This document shows positions 29,367 through 39,215 of a DNA stretch of 64,000 bases, one piece after another; positions within the stretch are counted from its first letter, which is position 1; every line of letters begins with the position of its first letter. Source of the stretch: Brachionus manjavacas (taxonomy: Eukaryota; Rotifera; Eurotatoria; Ploima; Brachionidae). The notes beneath the pieces are model-generated. The model saw only the letters and a program-made list of their open reading frames with translations. It was not told where the DNA came from and ran no database searches. Both the position numbers and the translations under genes were made by a program. The DNA lies in contig JAHQIY010000011.1 of NCBI GenBank assembly GCA_019054805.1, positions 377,001 to 441,000 on the forward strand. Direction: 5' to 3'.

Positions 29367-30250
29367 AAGGTAGAAGAAGTTTTGATTTTAATTAAAAAAA
29401 GACATGCATAAAATTTTTCAGAAGAAAAAGTTTAATTTTTATCGGGAACACTTTAGAACCCATTTGAAAAGTTCTCTAGAACGAAGGACAGCCATACGGT
29501 TTTTATATCTGGTTTGTTTCATGGTTAACTCCAACTCGTATAAGTCGAATCTTTTTACTCGAAAGAAAAATGTGTTAAAATTTTTTGTTTTCTACAATTA
29601 TGTTATTGATAAGTCTAAAAGAAATTTCTTGAATTAAAAATAAAAATCTAATAAAAATAATAATAAGCTACGGCAAGCAATGGAGATTGCCTATGGTACC
29701 ACAAAAAAAAAATTTCAGAAATAAGAGAACTGATAAGAGTATAGCGTCAATAGACATTATTGTTAATTTTGTTATACAATTCATTATACAAATAATAAGT
29801 GAAAAAAAATTTGAAGAAACTGAGAGGGGTATATAGTAAGCAATTAAAATGAAATTTAAATAAAAATTAAGACGTGGTAAAATGTTGGTGGCCGTTCATG
29901 AAAGCATCGTAATGATTCTTGAATTGATTGACTGAGTCGGAGTTTGTGACCGCACAGGACTCATCTTTATAATTAATTATATATTTCCTTTAAATTCATT
30001 TATTCGTCAAACCAATAATATCTTAAAAAATGAGTAATCCAAAAGGTTTTAATAGAAAACTTCAACAAAATTCAATTTAAATTAAATATGCAATACATTT
30101 TTTTAATATTTAAAAAAATGAATAGATAAGACACAAATCGATAACAATTTAAGAGTTGGAATGTGTAGTGGTTGGTTTAAGGAACAGAAAAAGGTAGAAG
30201 AAGTTTTGATTTTAATAAAAAAAGACATGCATAAAATTTTTAAAGAAATT
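29367..30250. repeat. Local duplicate phrase (29367-29420 and 30192-30245) and LINE tail (29640-29705)
   Basis: The phrase AGGTAGAAGAAGTTTTGATT plus about 30 more bases occurs twice, 825 bp apart. Between the copies, AATAATAATAAGCTACGGCA with GCCTATGGTACC is the 3' tail of the LINE family seen at 16235 and 51430. Open frames here look like chance. Confidence 0.5.
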
Positions 30251-31038
30251 CGCAGACAATATAAATTCAGTTAAACATTGATCGATTACTTCGAAAATAA
30301 ACTTCTTTAATAATATTTAAAACTTAAAATTTCCTGCGATTTATCATTTGAATTTGATTATAAACTTCAATTTGCCATATTACAGTTAATATTAGTTTAA
30401 TTTGAGCATTTCTTTAAAAAATTCAGCTATCATAAACCCCATCCTGTGAGGGATAATTTAATAAATTAAATTGATTTAAAAAATTTTTTCAACCCTGTCA
30501 CTTATAAAAATAGGAAAAATTATTTAATTTAAAAATATAATCCAATTAGTATTTTATCTTTTTCAAATAACATCTAGACTTAATTCAAAAAATTATTTAC
30601 AATTTCGCACTTTTTTCAAAGTCGTCAATTTTAACTCTGAAACATAATTTAAGATCGAATTCTTTTAAATAAATATAAAAAATTTTATTTTTTTTTCCAA
30701 ATTTTCTAGCCCTCTATTTTATTATAAAATACGCCAGAGCTTTAAATCAGACTGATTAAACATAGTCTGTAAATTGCAGCAACTGATAGATTCCTTGTAC
30801 TTCCATTATACTGATTCTGCAAAAATCAGAAAATTATGAATATGATTATGAACGGAAATAACATTAACTAAAATTTTATTTTTGTTTCTTGAAAAAAAAA
30901 AGGTTAAAGATTTGGAAAAAAACTAAAAATCCAAATTGAAGAATTAAAAATATTTTTTAATTTAAAAAAAATTAAACTTAAATTAACCATAATAAATTAA
31001 AAGATTCTATTAATCGAATTTTTTAGTATGAATATATT
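30251..31038. other. AT-rich intergenic stretch
   Basis: No feature is recognised. It contains the 3' flank of the minus-strand glycosyltransferase gene. Confidence 0.4.
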
Positions 31039-32067
31039 TCAATCAAATATTTTAAACTTTTGAAATATTCGACCAACAAATGTTTTGTTAAAATTTCCAA
31101 TACCAATATTTGATTTTCCAGCTCCGAGCATTTGAATTGTGTAACAATTATTAAGGGCATAGTTTAAATCTTTATTATTTTCACTCACAAGTTTTCTTGT
31201 CTTACGTAAATGATAAAAACAAATTAACTCTCGTTGTGGTATGAAGTTAATTTTATCAAAGCTATTTTCAATCAATTCCATCATCATTATTGCTCCAGCT
31301 GGTGCATAGCCTTGATGCCTAATCCACCATATATCATAATATTCAACACAGTCCTTCAAAAAAGGGTGATGTTTATCAAAGTGATAAACACTGTTCGATA
31401 TGCACGTAAAGTTTTTAGCCTTTGGTGCATTGAACACTTTGTTGGAGCACTTGTAACTAAAGTTGTCTGCAACACCAATACTGTTCTTTAGATTTTCTAG
31501 ATTTTTTATCACAAAACTATCTGTGTCGATGTAAAAGCCTCCATATTTGTAAACTAGAAAGTATCGCATAAAGTCAGACAGATGAACCCGGGTCAATTGA
31601 AGGCCTTGGTATTTTTTTCCATTTAGAATTTCATTTGCTTTGAAAATAAACTGATTGCCTGGTTCATTTTGGCCAAGTTTTGTCAAGTTAAATCGCACAA
31701 TGTGAACATTTGTGTAATTTTTTTTTCTAAAAGGATCTAGCAAAGAGTCTTTGAGTTCATTTGAAAATAAGAGAATGTCTGCTTTTGGATGATGATAGAC
31801 CACTGTTTGAAGACATTTGAGATATAAATCCGGAAATGTGTTACCAATCCATATGAGAAAAATGTTAAAGCGGTCTGCTTTTGGAATATACGATATTCCT
31901 TGCTCTTCTAAAAGATTCTCTGAGCCATCCAACAACGATTTATCTATCAAATTATTTTGTACTAGCAGAGATATTTTATTCAGTGATAAGAATCCATTTA
32001 TTGAAAGATAAACAAATGACAAAAGACAACAAATAATCAGCAATAAAACAACTTTAAAATAATTCAT
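31039..32067 (-). CDS. Golgi-type glycosyltransferase, Gly_transf_sug/A4GALT-like
   Basis: The 342-residue intact ORF is a type II membrane protein: a short N-tail, an anchor at about 5-27 (VVLLLIICCLLSFVYLSING), a stem, and a catalytic domain. The motif HLSDFMRYFLVYKYGGFYID followed by T-D gives the DTD metal/nucleotide-sugar site at 181-183, as in Gb3 synthase and alpha-1,4-GlcNAc transferases. WIGNTFPDLYLKCLQTVV and LLFSNE are the family's early strands. The product should transfer a sugar to glycolipid or glycoprotein in the Golgi; donor and acceptor are unknown. The first 50-60 codons and the upstream flank are duplicated at 35640-36003. Confidence 0.88.
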   Translation of the reverse strand: MNYFKVVLLLIICCLLSFVYLSINGFLSLNKISLLVQNNLIDKSLLDGSENLLEEQGISYIPKADRFNIFLIWIGNTFPDLYLKCLQTVVYHHPKADILLFSNELKDSLLDPFRKKNYTNVHIVRFNLTKLGQNEPGNQFIFKANEILNGKKYQGLQLTRVHLSDFMRYFLVYKYGGFYIDTDSFVIKNLENLKNSIGVADNFSYKCSNKVFNAPKAKNFTCISNSVYHFDKHHPFLKDCVEYYDIWWIRHQGYAPAGAIMMMELIENSFDKINFIPQRELICFYHLRKTRKLVSENNKDLNYALNNCYTIQMLGAGKSNIGIGNFNKTFVGRIFQKFKIFD

Positions 32068-32255
32068 CTTTTTTTTTTTTTTAAATTTTTGTTAAATTTT
32101 CGGAGAAATGAACAAAAATATATATTTTATTTTTTTAACTCACAAATATTTAATTTTCTAATTTTCGAACGATTGGCTTCTATTCAAAAATTAACACAAA
32201 TGCTTCTTTAAAGTTAGAAAATGCCCTAACCTATTTTAATCTTTTGGCAAATAAA

Positions 32256-33160
32256 TTTTAAAATTTGTGGTTCTTCACAATAATTAGTCAATTTTAAAAA
32301 TAAGCAGATTGATGAGCTTTTAAGAAAACTATAACCCAGCACTCAAGAATTTCAAATTCTTTAATCTAAAAATTTTTTTATCTAAAAAAAATGAAAATTT
32401 TAAAAAATCTAATGATTTTGAGATTTTTTTTTTAAATAAAGTCAAGTTGAAGACTTTGATAAATTTTTGATGCTTAAATTGACCAAAACAAGTTAATTAC
32501 GAAATCAATTGTTATTCCTGTTCATAAAGGTAAAATCTGCAATATCTGCTTAAATGATGTGCAAAAAATAACTCACTTAAATGGTGTGCAATGTGCATTT
32601 TGATAATGCAGACTCAATCTTTATATTTGACTCAAAATGTTAAATCCAAAAATGAACCTCTGCACTAATTCTATTAAAAATTAACAATTTTTTTCATGGT
32701 TAAAACTTGATTTGATCATTTTGAGTATCAGAAATTGATCATAAACTTCTAATTGTCAAAATAAAGTTTATGATCGAGAATATGAACATAAAGAGTCTTT
32801 GAAAAATTCAAAAATGTAAAATCATAGATTTGTTCAGAATTTTTTCTAGTTTACCAATAAAAAAAAGTGCTATAGTAAGGGATCCCTGAGACTACATACC
32901 ACTCAAGTGAAAAAAATTGTCTTTTTTTTAAGGGTGAGTTATTTTTAGACCCCTGGATTTAAAATTTTTTTATCTGAGTCTCACAAAAAAAATAAAGTTG
33001 AGGATTTCAAAGGACGTAGTCTATGAATTTCGAATAGCCTTAAGGTTTTGAATTTCTGGATCTATAAAATTAGAAATTGGATTTTTTTATTTGATAAAGA
33101 TTCAGTGAGAAGTGAAGATTCTAAATAAAGTGTATTTTATCATAAAAATTATAGTTTTAA
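32256..33160. other. AT-rich intergenic stretch
   Basis: No gene is recognised. The promoter of the glycosyltransferase is expected in 32068-32255, which is the part shared with the duplicate at 35816-36003. Confidence 0.4.
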
Positions 33161-33610
33161 TATTTGTTAAGCTTTTCCACACACCGTTTAAGAAATTCTT
33201 CGGATATGTAGATAATATTTATGTTGGATAAAAATGACCCTTATCATTTTAAAAATACAAAGAAATATAAATATCAAAGAAACATTATAAAAAATCTAAT
33301 AAGGTGTATAAGAACTGAAGTCAATCGATAACTAAATAAAAAGAGAAAAAAGTTTTTTACAAGCAAGTAATTACTTTTTTATATAATATTTAATATTTTA
33401 GTTATTTTCACCAAAAAAAAAATTATTATTTATTTGCCTATTTGTGCAAATAAATGTCGGATTTGTAGATAATATTTTTGTTAGATACAAATGACCCTTA
33501 TCATTTTAGAAATACAATATAATAATCAATCGATAATTTAATAAAATGAGAGGAAAGTTTTTCATTAAAAGTCTATATTTCAGTAATTTTCACTAAAATA
33601 AAATTTTTAT
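33161..33610. repeat. Diverged tandem duplication, about 257 bp period
   Basis: A unit beginning TCGGATATGTAGATAATATT (33199) recurs as TCGGATTTGTAGATAATATT (33457). In both, AATGACCCTTATCATTTTA and then a TCAATCGATAA phrase follow. The two copies differ at many sites. Confidence 0.6.
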
Positions 33611-33889
33611 TTATTTGTTTATCGAGATAAAGGTCCATCAGATAAAAAAAAATCAATAATTTAATTTAATTTAGCTTTTTAATTATTTTTCAAATTACGC
33701 TTACATAGTTTAGAACTAAATTTTTTTTATTTTTTACGTATTACTATCATTTAATCAAAATTTAGCTTTATAATAATTTTTTTATGAATTTTTTAATTCC
33801 GTGAAAAATTCCGTTGCAATCAATGAATGAAAAAATTTCAAAAAAAATTAGCTACGATGAAAAAATAAATAATATTTAAGGAGAGTACA

Positions 33890-34060
33890 CAGAATAGTAA
33901 GATAAAAGTGTGAGGAAGTTACAGGTGGTATTCCTCAAGGATTGTTTTTTTTCAATAATCTGGATCAATTCAGTTACAAGACAATATAAATGTTTTACGC
34001 ATTCGGAAAAAGATATGTCTACCCAACTGAATGTATCAAAATGAAAATGTCAATGTAGAT
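33890..34060 (+). mobile_element. Possible LINE remnant (GIPQG motif)
   Basis: The phrase VTGGIPQGLFFFNN on + resembles the GxPQG motif of LINE reverse transcriptases. Nothing else in frame supports it. Confidence 0.3.
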
Positions 34061-34157
34061 TGGGAAAAATAGAAACAGAAGGCAACACAATTTTGAAAAC
34101 TGAAGGTAAAAATTTTTTTTTAGAATCTCTTGAAGAAAAGGATCTTCTTACTACTTC

Positions 34158-34230
<73 letters not shown>
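34158..34230. repeat. (AAT)n microsatellite
   Basis: More than 20 AAT triplets with two AAA interruptions. The Asn- or Leu-rich open frames over it are by-products of the repeat. Confidence 0.95.
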
Positions 34231-34247
34231 GAGCAACAACAAGCGAG

Positions 34248-34285
34248 CTTGCGGAGATGGCTTCCGAGTAAGCCATCTCCGCAAG
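34248..34285. repeat. Perfect 16 bp hairpin next to the microsatellite
   Basis: CTTGCGGAGATGGCTT (34248-34263) and AAGCCATCTCCGCAAG (34270-34285) are exact inverse complements around a 6 nt loop. The stem is GC-rich in an AT-rich setting. No T-run follows that would make it a terminator. It may be an end of a small transposon or a tRNA-like leftover. Confidence 0.8.
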
Positions 34286-34289
34286 TTAC

Positions 34290-35620
34290 AAAGACGAAAC
34301 TTAGGTACAAGACGAATACGAGAGATTATACAGATTGATGAGTTAAGTAGATTTAAAGTAATTCAAAAAATTTTTCATTAATAAGAAATTAATAAAAAAA
34401 TAAATTAAATAATTGTACAATAGTAAAAAAAACTAATAAGAGATGAGTAATTTCATATATAAGTAAAATTGATTGAGAATAAAGAATTTATAGAGACATC
34501 ACAGATATTACATAAGATTAAAGAGAACATTACGGGTAAAGAAAAAGATAAATAGAAAATAATTTACAGATGAAATAGAATACGAAGACATATTGTATTG
34601 CTATTGTTTATAAACCTACTAATTCGGAACTTCTAATATAGCGGGAAAATAGTTAAAATGAGTAAAATAATCTTTTCTTAGTTAATTAATTTTTTGGATA
34701 CTTCTAGTCTAATGAAAAATACAATATATATGAAAGGAAAAGAAAGATTGTTAATAATAAAGATAACATGCTACAAAAACAACATGCTTTTATATAATAA
34801 ACTAAAAAATGCATATGAATCCTTTAAAGTCAAAATTAACTGACTTTTAAGTGAAAAGTTGATGTAGTTAATAAGAGAAATACATCACTAATAAAGAACA
34901 TAATTTACTGAAGAACAAAAACTAATAATTTTTTCAGTATTTTTATCTTTGGAATGTTTTTTTTCTATTTATTCAATCGTTGAGCATTTCAAAAAAATTT
35001 TGCTGTTATAAAATAAGTTTTTTATTTCAAAATTAAAATATTAATTTGAAGCAAAAATTGAACTTTTCTGATGACATTAACTCCATAATTTTTATTAACA
35101 CAAAAAGAGCTTTAGAAATAGAGTGTAAAATTTTTTAAGTAGGGTTAGGTAAAGCTAAATAGAGATATTTTGGAAAATTTTGGATTAAATATAAAATGCT
35201 TTATTTAATATAATAAATTTTTAATTAAAAATAAAAATTGCTTAATAATCAATTTATTTTATTTTTCTTGTTTTTTTCCCGAATAATAATACAAAAAAAT
35301 AACTAAATATCAAGCAATTCAAAATTGCTGCAAAAATTGTTAAAAAAGAAATAAAAATCAATTAAAATGCAAAAAATACTATGCGAATGGACATTACTGT
35401 AACCTAATTGAAGAATGGGCTGAATTTTAAAAATGGAAGCCTTGGTAAGAGGATTTGAACTAGTCATCATTTAAATATTTTTTCTTTTAATTTTTTTCTT
35501 AATAAAATTGAAAATTTTAGAATTAAAGCTTACTTTTTATGTTAATTTTAAGAATTAAGAAATTTCCTAAAATCTAAGTCAAGTCAAATGACTTAACTTT
35601 GACTTAGTGACTTACGCACA
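34290..35620. other. AT-rich intergenic stretch
   Basis: No feature is recognised. Confidence 0.4.
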
Positions 35621-35623
35621 AGT

Positions 35624-36003
35624 CTATTTTTGAAAATATGATATACCCTGGTCTTCTAAAAGATTCTCTGAGCCATCCAACAACGATTTATCTATCAAAT
35701 TATTTTGTACTAGCAGAGATATTTTATTCAGTGATAAGAATCCATTTATTGAAAGATAAACAAATGACAAAAGACAACAAATAATCAGCAATAAAACAAC
35801 TTTAAAATAATTCATCTTTTTTTTTTTTAAATTTTTGTTAAATTTTCGGAGAAATTAACAAAAATCTATATTTTATTTTTTTAACTCACAAATATTTAAT
35901 TTTCTAATTTTCGAACGATTGGCTTCTATTCAAAAATTTAGACAAATGCTTCTTTAAAGTTAGAAAATGCCCTAACCTATTTTAATCTTTTGGCAAATAA
36001 ATT
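35624..36003 (-). pseudogene. Truncated duplicate of the glycosyltransferase 5' end with upstream flank
   Basis: Bases 35640-35815 repeat the first 58 or so codons of the gene at 31039-32067, membrane anchor included, with one amino-acid change (EEQ to DQ). About 190 bp of upstream flank are also repeated, almost unchanged, to about 36003. The catalytic domain is absent; the copy ends at DQGISYFQK. The duplicated promoter-side sequence points away from, and lies about 420 bp before, the epimerase gene at 36424. Confidence 0.85.
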
Positions 36004-36423
36004 CTAAATTTACAGTTTTTATTTTGACATCGTATTATTATCTGATTATTTCGAGTTTTTGGAATAAATCTTGATAGAGCTAAAAATTTGTTCAATGAAA
36101 AAAAATTACATTAATTTTTTATTTTTCCAAAAAGAATACTCTTTAAATTTGGTCTTTATTTAAGAATTTACCCATTTTTATTTTAAATCATTATTCCATT
36201 TCTTAAAATAAAAATTCATTAATAGGATTTTTATTAATTTTTTCTTGTTTTTAATGTTTACCCATGGACTTTGCTTTCGAGCAAAATTTTTTGAAAATCA
36301 TTTTATAAACAAAAAAATTCCATTAGTAATAATTTAAACTTTTAAGATTAAATTCATTTTAAAAATTAAAAAATAAAATAAAATTTAGATAAGATAAAAT
36401 ATTGCTTTATTAAAAAATTTTAA
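36004..36423. other. AT-rich spacer upstream of the epimerase gene
   Basis: Presumed promoter region for the epimerase-glycosyltransferase gene. No element is clear enough to name. Confidence 0.35.
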
Positions 36424-38061
36424 ATGAAAATGGATTTATACAAATTTATTTTTTATTTCTTAATATTTGTTTCACTTTTATTATTAATATTTTTTCCGAA
36501 TAAACTAATACCAAAAATGGAAAACATTAACTTTCAAAATTCTAATTTACCAACTGTAATTCTAGTAATAGGCACCCGACCAGAGGTGGTCAAGTGTTCG
36601 CCTCTCATTTCAATGCTCAAAAACGACCATTTTAAATCAAGACTTGACTTGGTTATTTTGAGCACCGGGCAGCATCGAGAGATACTCAAAGAAACATTGA
36701 AGTCATTTAATCAATCAATTGATATCGATTTGAATTTGATGACTGCTAACCAGGATTTGAGTCGATTTTTTCAATTAGCTTTCACAAAAACCACAGACCA
36801 GTTTAAAAAAATCAAAAATATCAAGCTAGTTGTTGTACAGGGCGACACTACGACGGCTTTGGCAGCCAGTCTAGCTGCTGCCTATCTTCATATACCAGTG
36901 GCTCATGTCGAAGCAGGTCTAAGATCATATGACATGGAAAATCCATTTCCAGAAGAAGAAAATCGCCACATTATAGACTCAATTTCAACTCTTTTGTTTG
37001 CGCCAACTGCTTTTGCCAAAAAAGCACTGCAAAAAGAGTCCATTTGTGATTCAAATATTTTTGTGACAGGCAACACAGGCATTGATGCTTTTTTTCTATT
37101 TCAATCTAAAAAGAAAGCAGTCGAGTCACCAATTCTAAAAGAGCTAAACAATTTGGAGAAAAAATCAAAATCAAAAAAAATAATCATCCTAGCTACGATG
37201 CATAGGAGAGAAAATTATAAGAATGTAGAGTCTATGTGCTCGGCAATTAGGAACATAGGCACTAGATATTTAAATGATGTTGTGGTCATATTGCCTGTTC
37301 ATCCAAATCCAAATTTTAGGCACAAAATAAAAAAAATTTTGAAGGATTTATCAAACATTTTGTTAGTTGAGCCCATTGCTTATGACACATTTCCTCAAAT
37401 TTTGAATGCTTCAGACATTGTTCTAACTGACTCGGGCGGAATCCAAGAAGAAGCGTCAACTTTGGGAAAACCTATCATTTTGATGCGGGACACCACCGAA
37501 AGACCTGAGGGTATTTATCATGGAACGATACAACTTATTGGATCAGATACATCTAAAATTGAGCTAGCAGTTCAAAAATTAATCGAAAAAATTACAACTT
37601 CTGGTCTGAGTCATTTAAAAAGAGACATTTTTGGTGATGGTAAAGCCTCGGAAAGAATAGCTGGCATAATTGAACAATTTTTGTACAAAAAATTGCCACT
37701 TCAAAATCCACAATGTTCTACCAAAGCAAGACAAAATTTAATTGCAAAAGAAATTTATGAAAAATTTTCAAATTCTTCAAAAAATGAACTGTTCAATGAA
37801 GAATATAAAACTTTGTCAGAAAAAAATTTCAAACAAAATTTTCAACCTTACGAAATAAGAAAGAGTCAACTTAAAAGTGAGAGCATGCCACAGAAGCGTT
37901 TAACAATGGAGCAAATATTTTCATTGCCAAGCGAATATCACATATCCAAAAGAGATGAGGAGCAATTTTCAGTGACAAGTGTAGTCAGTTTGTACAGAAG
38001 AAAAGGCTTGGCAAAAAGATGGATCGATTCGTTGCTGAAGCAAACTCATCCTCCAAAATAA
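36424..38061 (+). CDS. Membrane-anchored UDP-GlcNAc 2-epimerase (non-hydrolysing, WecB/MnaA type), start of a fusion protein
   Basis: This enzyme interconverts UDP-GlcNAc and UDP-ManNAc. Animals normally use the unrelated hydrolysing branch (GNE) instead. The ORF begins with a hydrophobic anchor (7-25) and then a complete epimerase domain (about 44-422). Its motifs are IGTRPEVVK (49-57) and GQHREIL, VQGDTTTAL with Asp141, and HVEAGLRS with Glu163. PEEENR follows, then TMHRREN with His260, PVHPNPN, and TDSGGIQEEA with the nucleotide-binding Glu pair. All catalytic residues of the bacterial family are present. After a linker, a second domain begins (SVTSVVSLYRRKGLAKRWID) and breaks at TAA 38059-38061. 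The ORF at 38019 continues it in the next frame, so one polypeptide of about 930 residues was probably intended. Topology suggests a Golgi or ER type II protein. Confidence 0.92.
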   Translation: MKMDLYKFIFYFLIFVSLLLLIFFPNKLIPKMENINFQNSNLPTVILVIGTRPEVVKCSPLISMLKNDHFKSRLDLVILSTGQHREILKETLKSFNQSIDIDLNLMTANQDLSRFFQLAFTKTTDQFKKIKNIKLVVVQGDTTTALAASLAAAYLHIPVAHVEAGLRSYDMENPFPEEENRHIIDSISTLLFAPTAFAKKALQKESICDSNIFVTGNTGIDAFFLFQSKKKAVESPILKELNNLEKKSKSKKIIILATMHRRENYKNVESMCSAIRNIGTRYLNDVVVILPVHPNPNFRHKIKKILKDLSNILLVEPIAYDTFPQILNASDIVLTDSGGIQEEASTLGKPIILMRDTTERPEGIYHGTIQLIGSDTSKIELAVQKLIEKITTSGLSHLKRDIFGDGKASERIAGIIEQFLYKKLPLQNPQCSTKARQNLIAKEIYEKFSNSSKNELFNEEYKTLSEKNFKQNFQPYEIRKSQLKSESMPQKRLTMEQIFSLPSEYHISKRDEEQFSVTSVVSLYRRKGLAKRWIDSLLKQTHPPK

Positions 38062-39215
38062 TCTGGGTTGTCTATTTTGCTTCGCCAATTTCCAACGAAT
38101 TAGACCAAGAAATAGCCACAATCAGAAAAGAGTTGAATGAGAGTGGTGTCAAAATTCCAATCTATACCAATAGAGGTGACATGCAACTCAAGTATTTTGG
38201 ACGATTCCAACTGGCACTTCAAACAAAGACTAATTTTGTTGTTGTTTTTGACGATGACTCAATACCACAAAGTCGCTTCATAGAAGCATGTTTGCACACA
38301 ATTAACACTCAAAGCTACAGTGGAATTCTGGGCACAAAAGGAACGCCGTTCGAAGAGAACGCATTCTTTGGTCCCATTTCACAATCGAACACAATTGTGG
38401 AAGTGGACGTTGTTGGCGGAAGTTGGTTCATGAGAAACGAGTGGGTCAAATTGATGTTTAGAGATAAAATGTTCTCTTGGGATACTGGAGAAGATTGGCA
38501 TTTGTGTGCGAATGCGAGAAAGTATGCAAATGTTAGATGTTTTGTGATGCCGGTGAACAACTTAGACAAAGCTACAAATGGATTTTCAGATGATTATTTG
38601 CAAGTAAGTCACAGTGGAGACACAAATGGTTTTGTTCAAAACCAAAGAAGATTTATTCGCATGCAGCAAAACACCAGAGGAGATAGACACATGAATTCTT
38701 ACAAAAATGATGAAAAAAATTTACTAGTTTTTACTGAAGATAAAAGAGATGCAATTAATTTAATTTTACTCTTGGACAAGTTGCTTGACAAATCTGTCCA
38801 AATTGTGCTAGCTGTGCACAATAATGACGAGCTCAAGATCAAAGAGAGTGACTTGAAGAGAGTCAAAGTTGTAAAAGATTTCATGATTGCGAGAGACTAC
38901 AACTCGAATGTGACACTTCTTTCACGTTCAGCTGAGAGTTTTTATCATTTTGAAATGATTATTCAACAAACACAAAGCACTGGCCTCATAGTGGTTGGTT
39001 CGTCTGGAAGCGCGGCTACTGTTGGTGCTGCAACAGCTGCTCGTTTACTCCAATTTCCAATAATTAACTTTAGCTTCAAAGACCAAGTCAAAAATATATT
39101 TATTAATCAAATTATCAAGGACTTGTCATCTATTAATTTAGATTTAAGTGATGGATTTTATTTGGAGACAAAGATTATAAAAAATTTCCAAGATTTTCTC
39201 AAAGCTATTTTTTAA
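38019..39215 (+). CDS. GT-A glycosyltransferase plus unassigned C-terminal domain, continuation of the epimerase fusion
   Basis: This frame overlaps the end of the previous one. Meaningful sequence starts at about 38058 with IIWVVYFASPISNELDQE, which follows naturally from DSLLKQTHPP in the other frame; one extra base in the A run CCAAAATAAT would join them. The domain has NRGDMQLKYFGRFQLALQ and FVVVFDDDSIPQSRFIEA, whose DDDS is a typical metal/nucleotide-sugar motif. MFSWDTGEDWHLCANARKYA is also characteristic of family-2-like transferases that use an ED acid pair. From about 38700 a separate alpha/beta part follows (LLVFTEDKRDAINL, then GLIVVGSSGSAATVGAATAA) that I cannot assign. The product of the upstream epimerase, UDP-ManNAc, is the obvious candidate donor; that is inference. 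Confidence 0.8.
   Translation: MDRFVAEANSSSKIIWVVYFASPISNELDQEIATIRKELNESGVKIPIYTNRGDMQLKYFGRFQLALQTKTNFVVVFDDDSIPQSRFIEACLHTINTQSYSGILGTKGTPFEENAFFGPISQSNTIVEVDVVGGSWFMRNEWVKLMFRDKMFSWDTGEDWHLCANARKYANVRCFVMPVNNLDKATNGFSDDYLQVSHSGDTNGFVQNQRRFIRMQQNTRGDRHMNSYKNDEKNLLVFTEDKRDAINLILLLDKLLDKSVQIVLAVHNNDELKIKESDLKRVKVVKDFMIARDYNSNVTLLSRSAESFYHFEMIIQQTQSTGLIVVGSSGSAATVGAATAARLLQFPIINFSFKDQVKNIFINQIIKDLSSINLDLSDGFYLETKIIKNFQDFLKAIF

Noticed and set aside
29175..29637. Two ORFs of 77-78 codons around the SINE
   Set aside because: They run through SINE and repeat sequence and have no conserved features.
34050..34381. Poly-Asn/poly-Ile/poly-Leu ORFs on both strands
   Set aside because: They are translations of the AAT microsatellite.
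35430..35475. Possible tRNA on the minus strand (AGTTCAAATCC near a TCCA end)
   Set aside because: The T-arm and acceptor bases do not pair, and no anticodon arm is evident.
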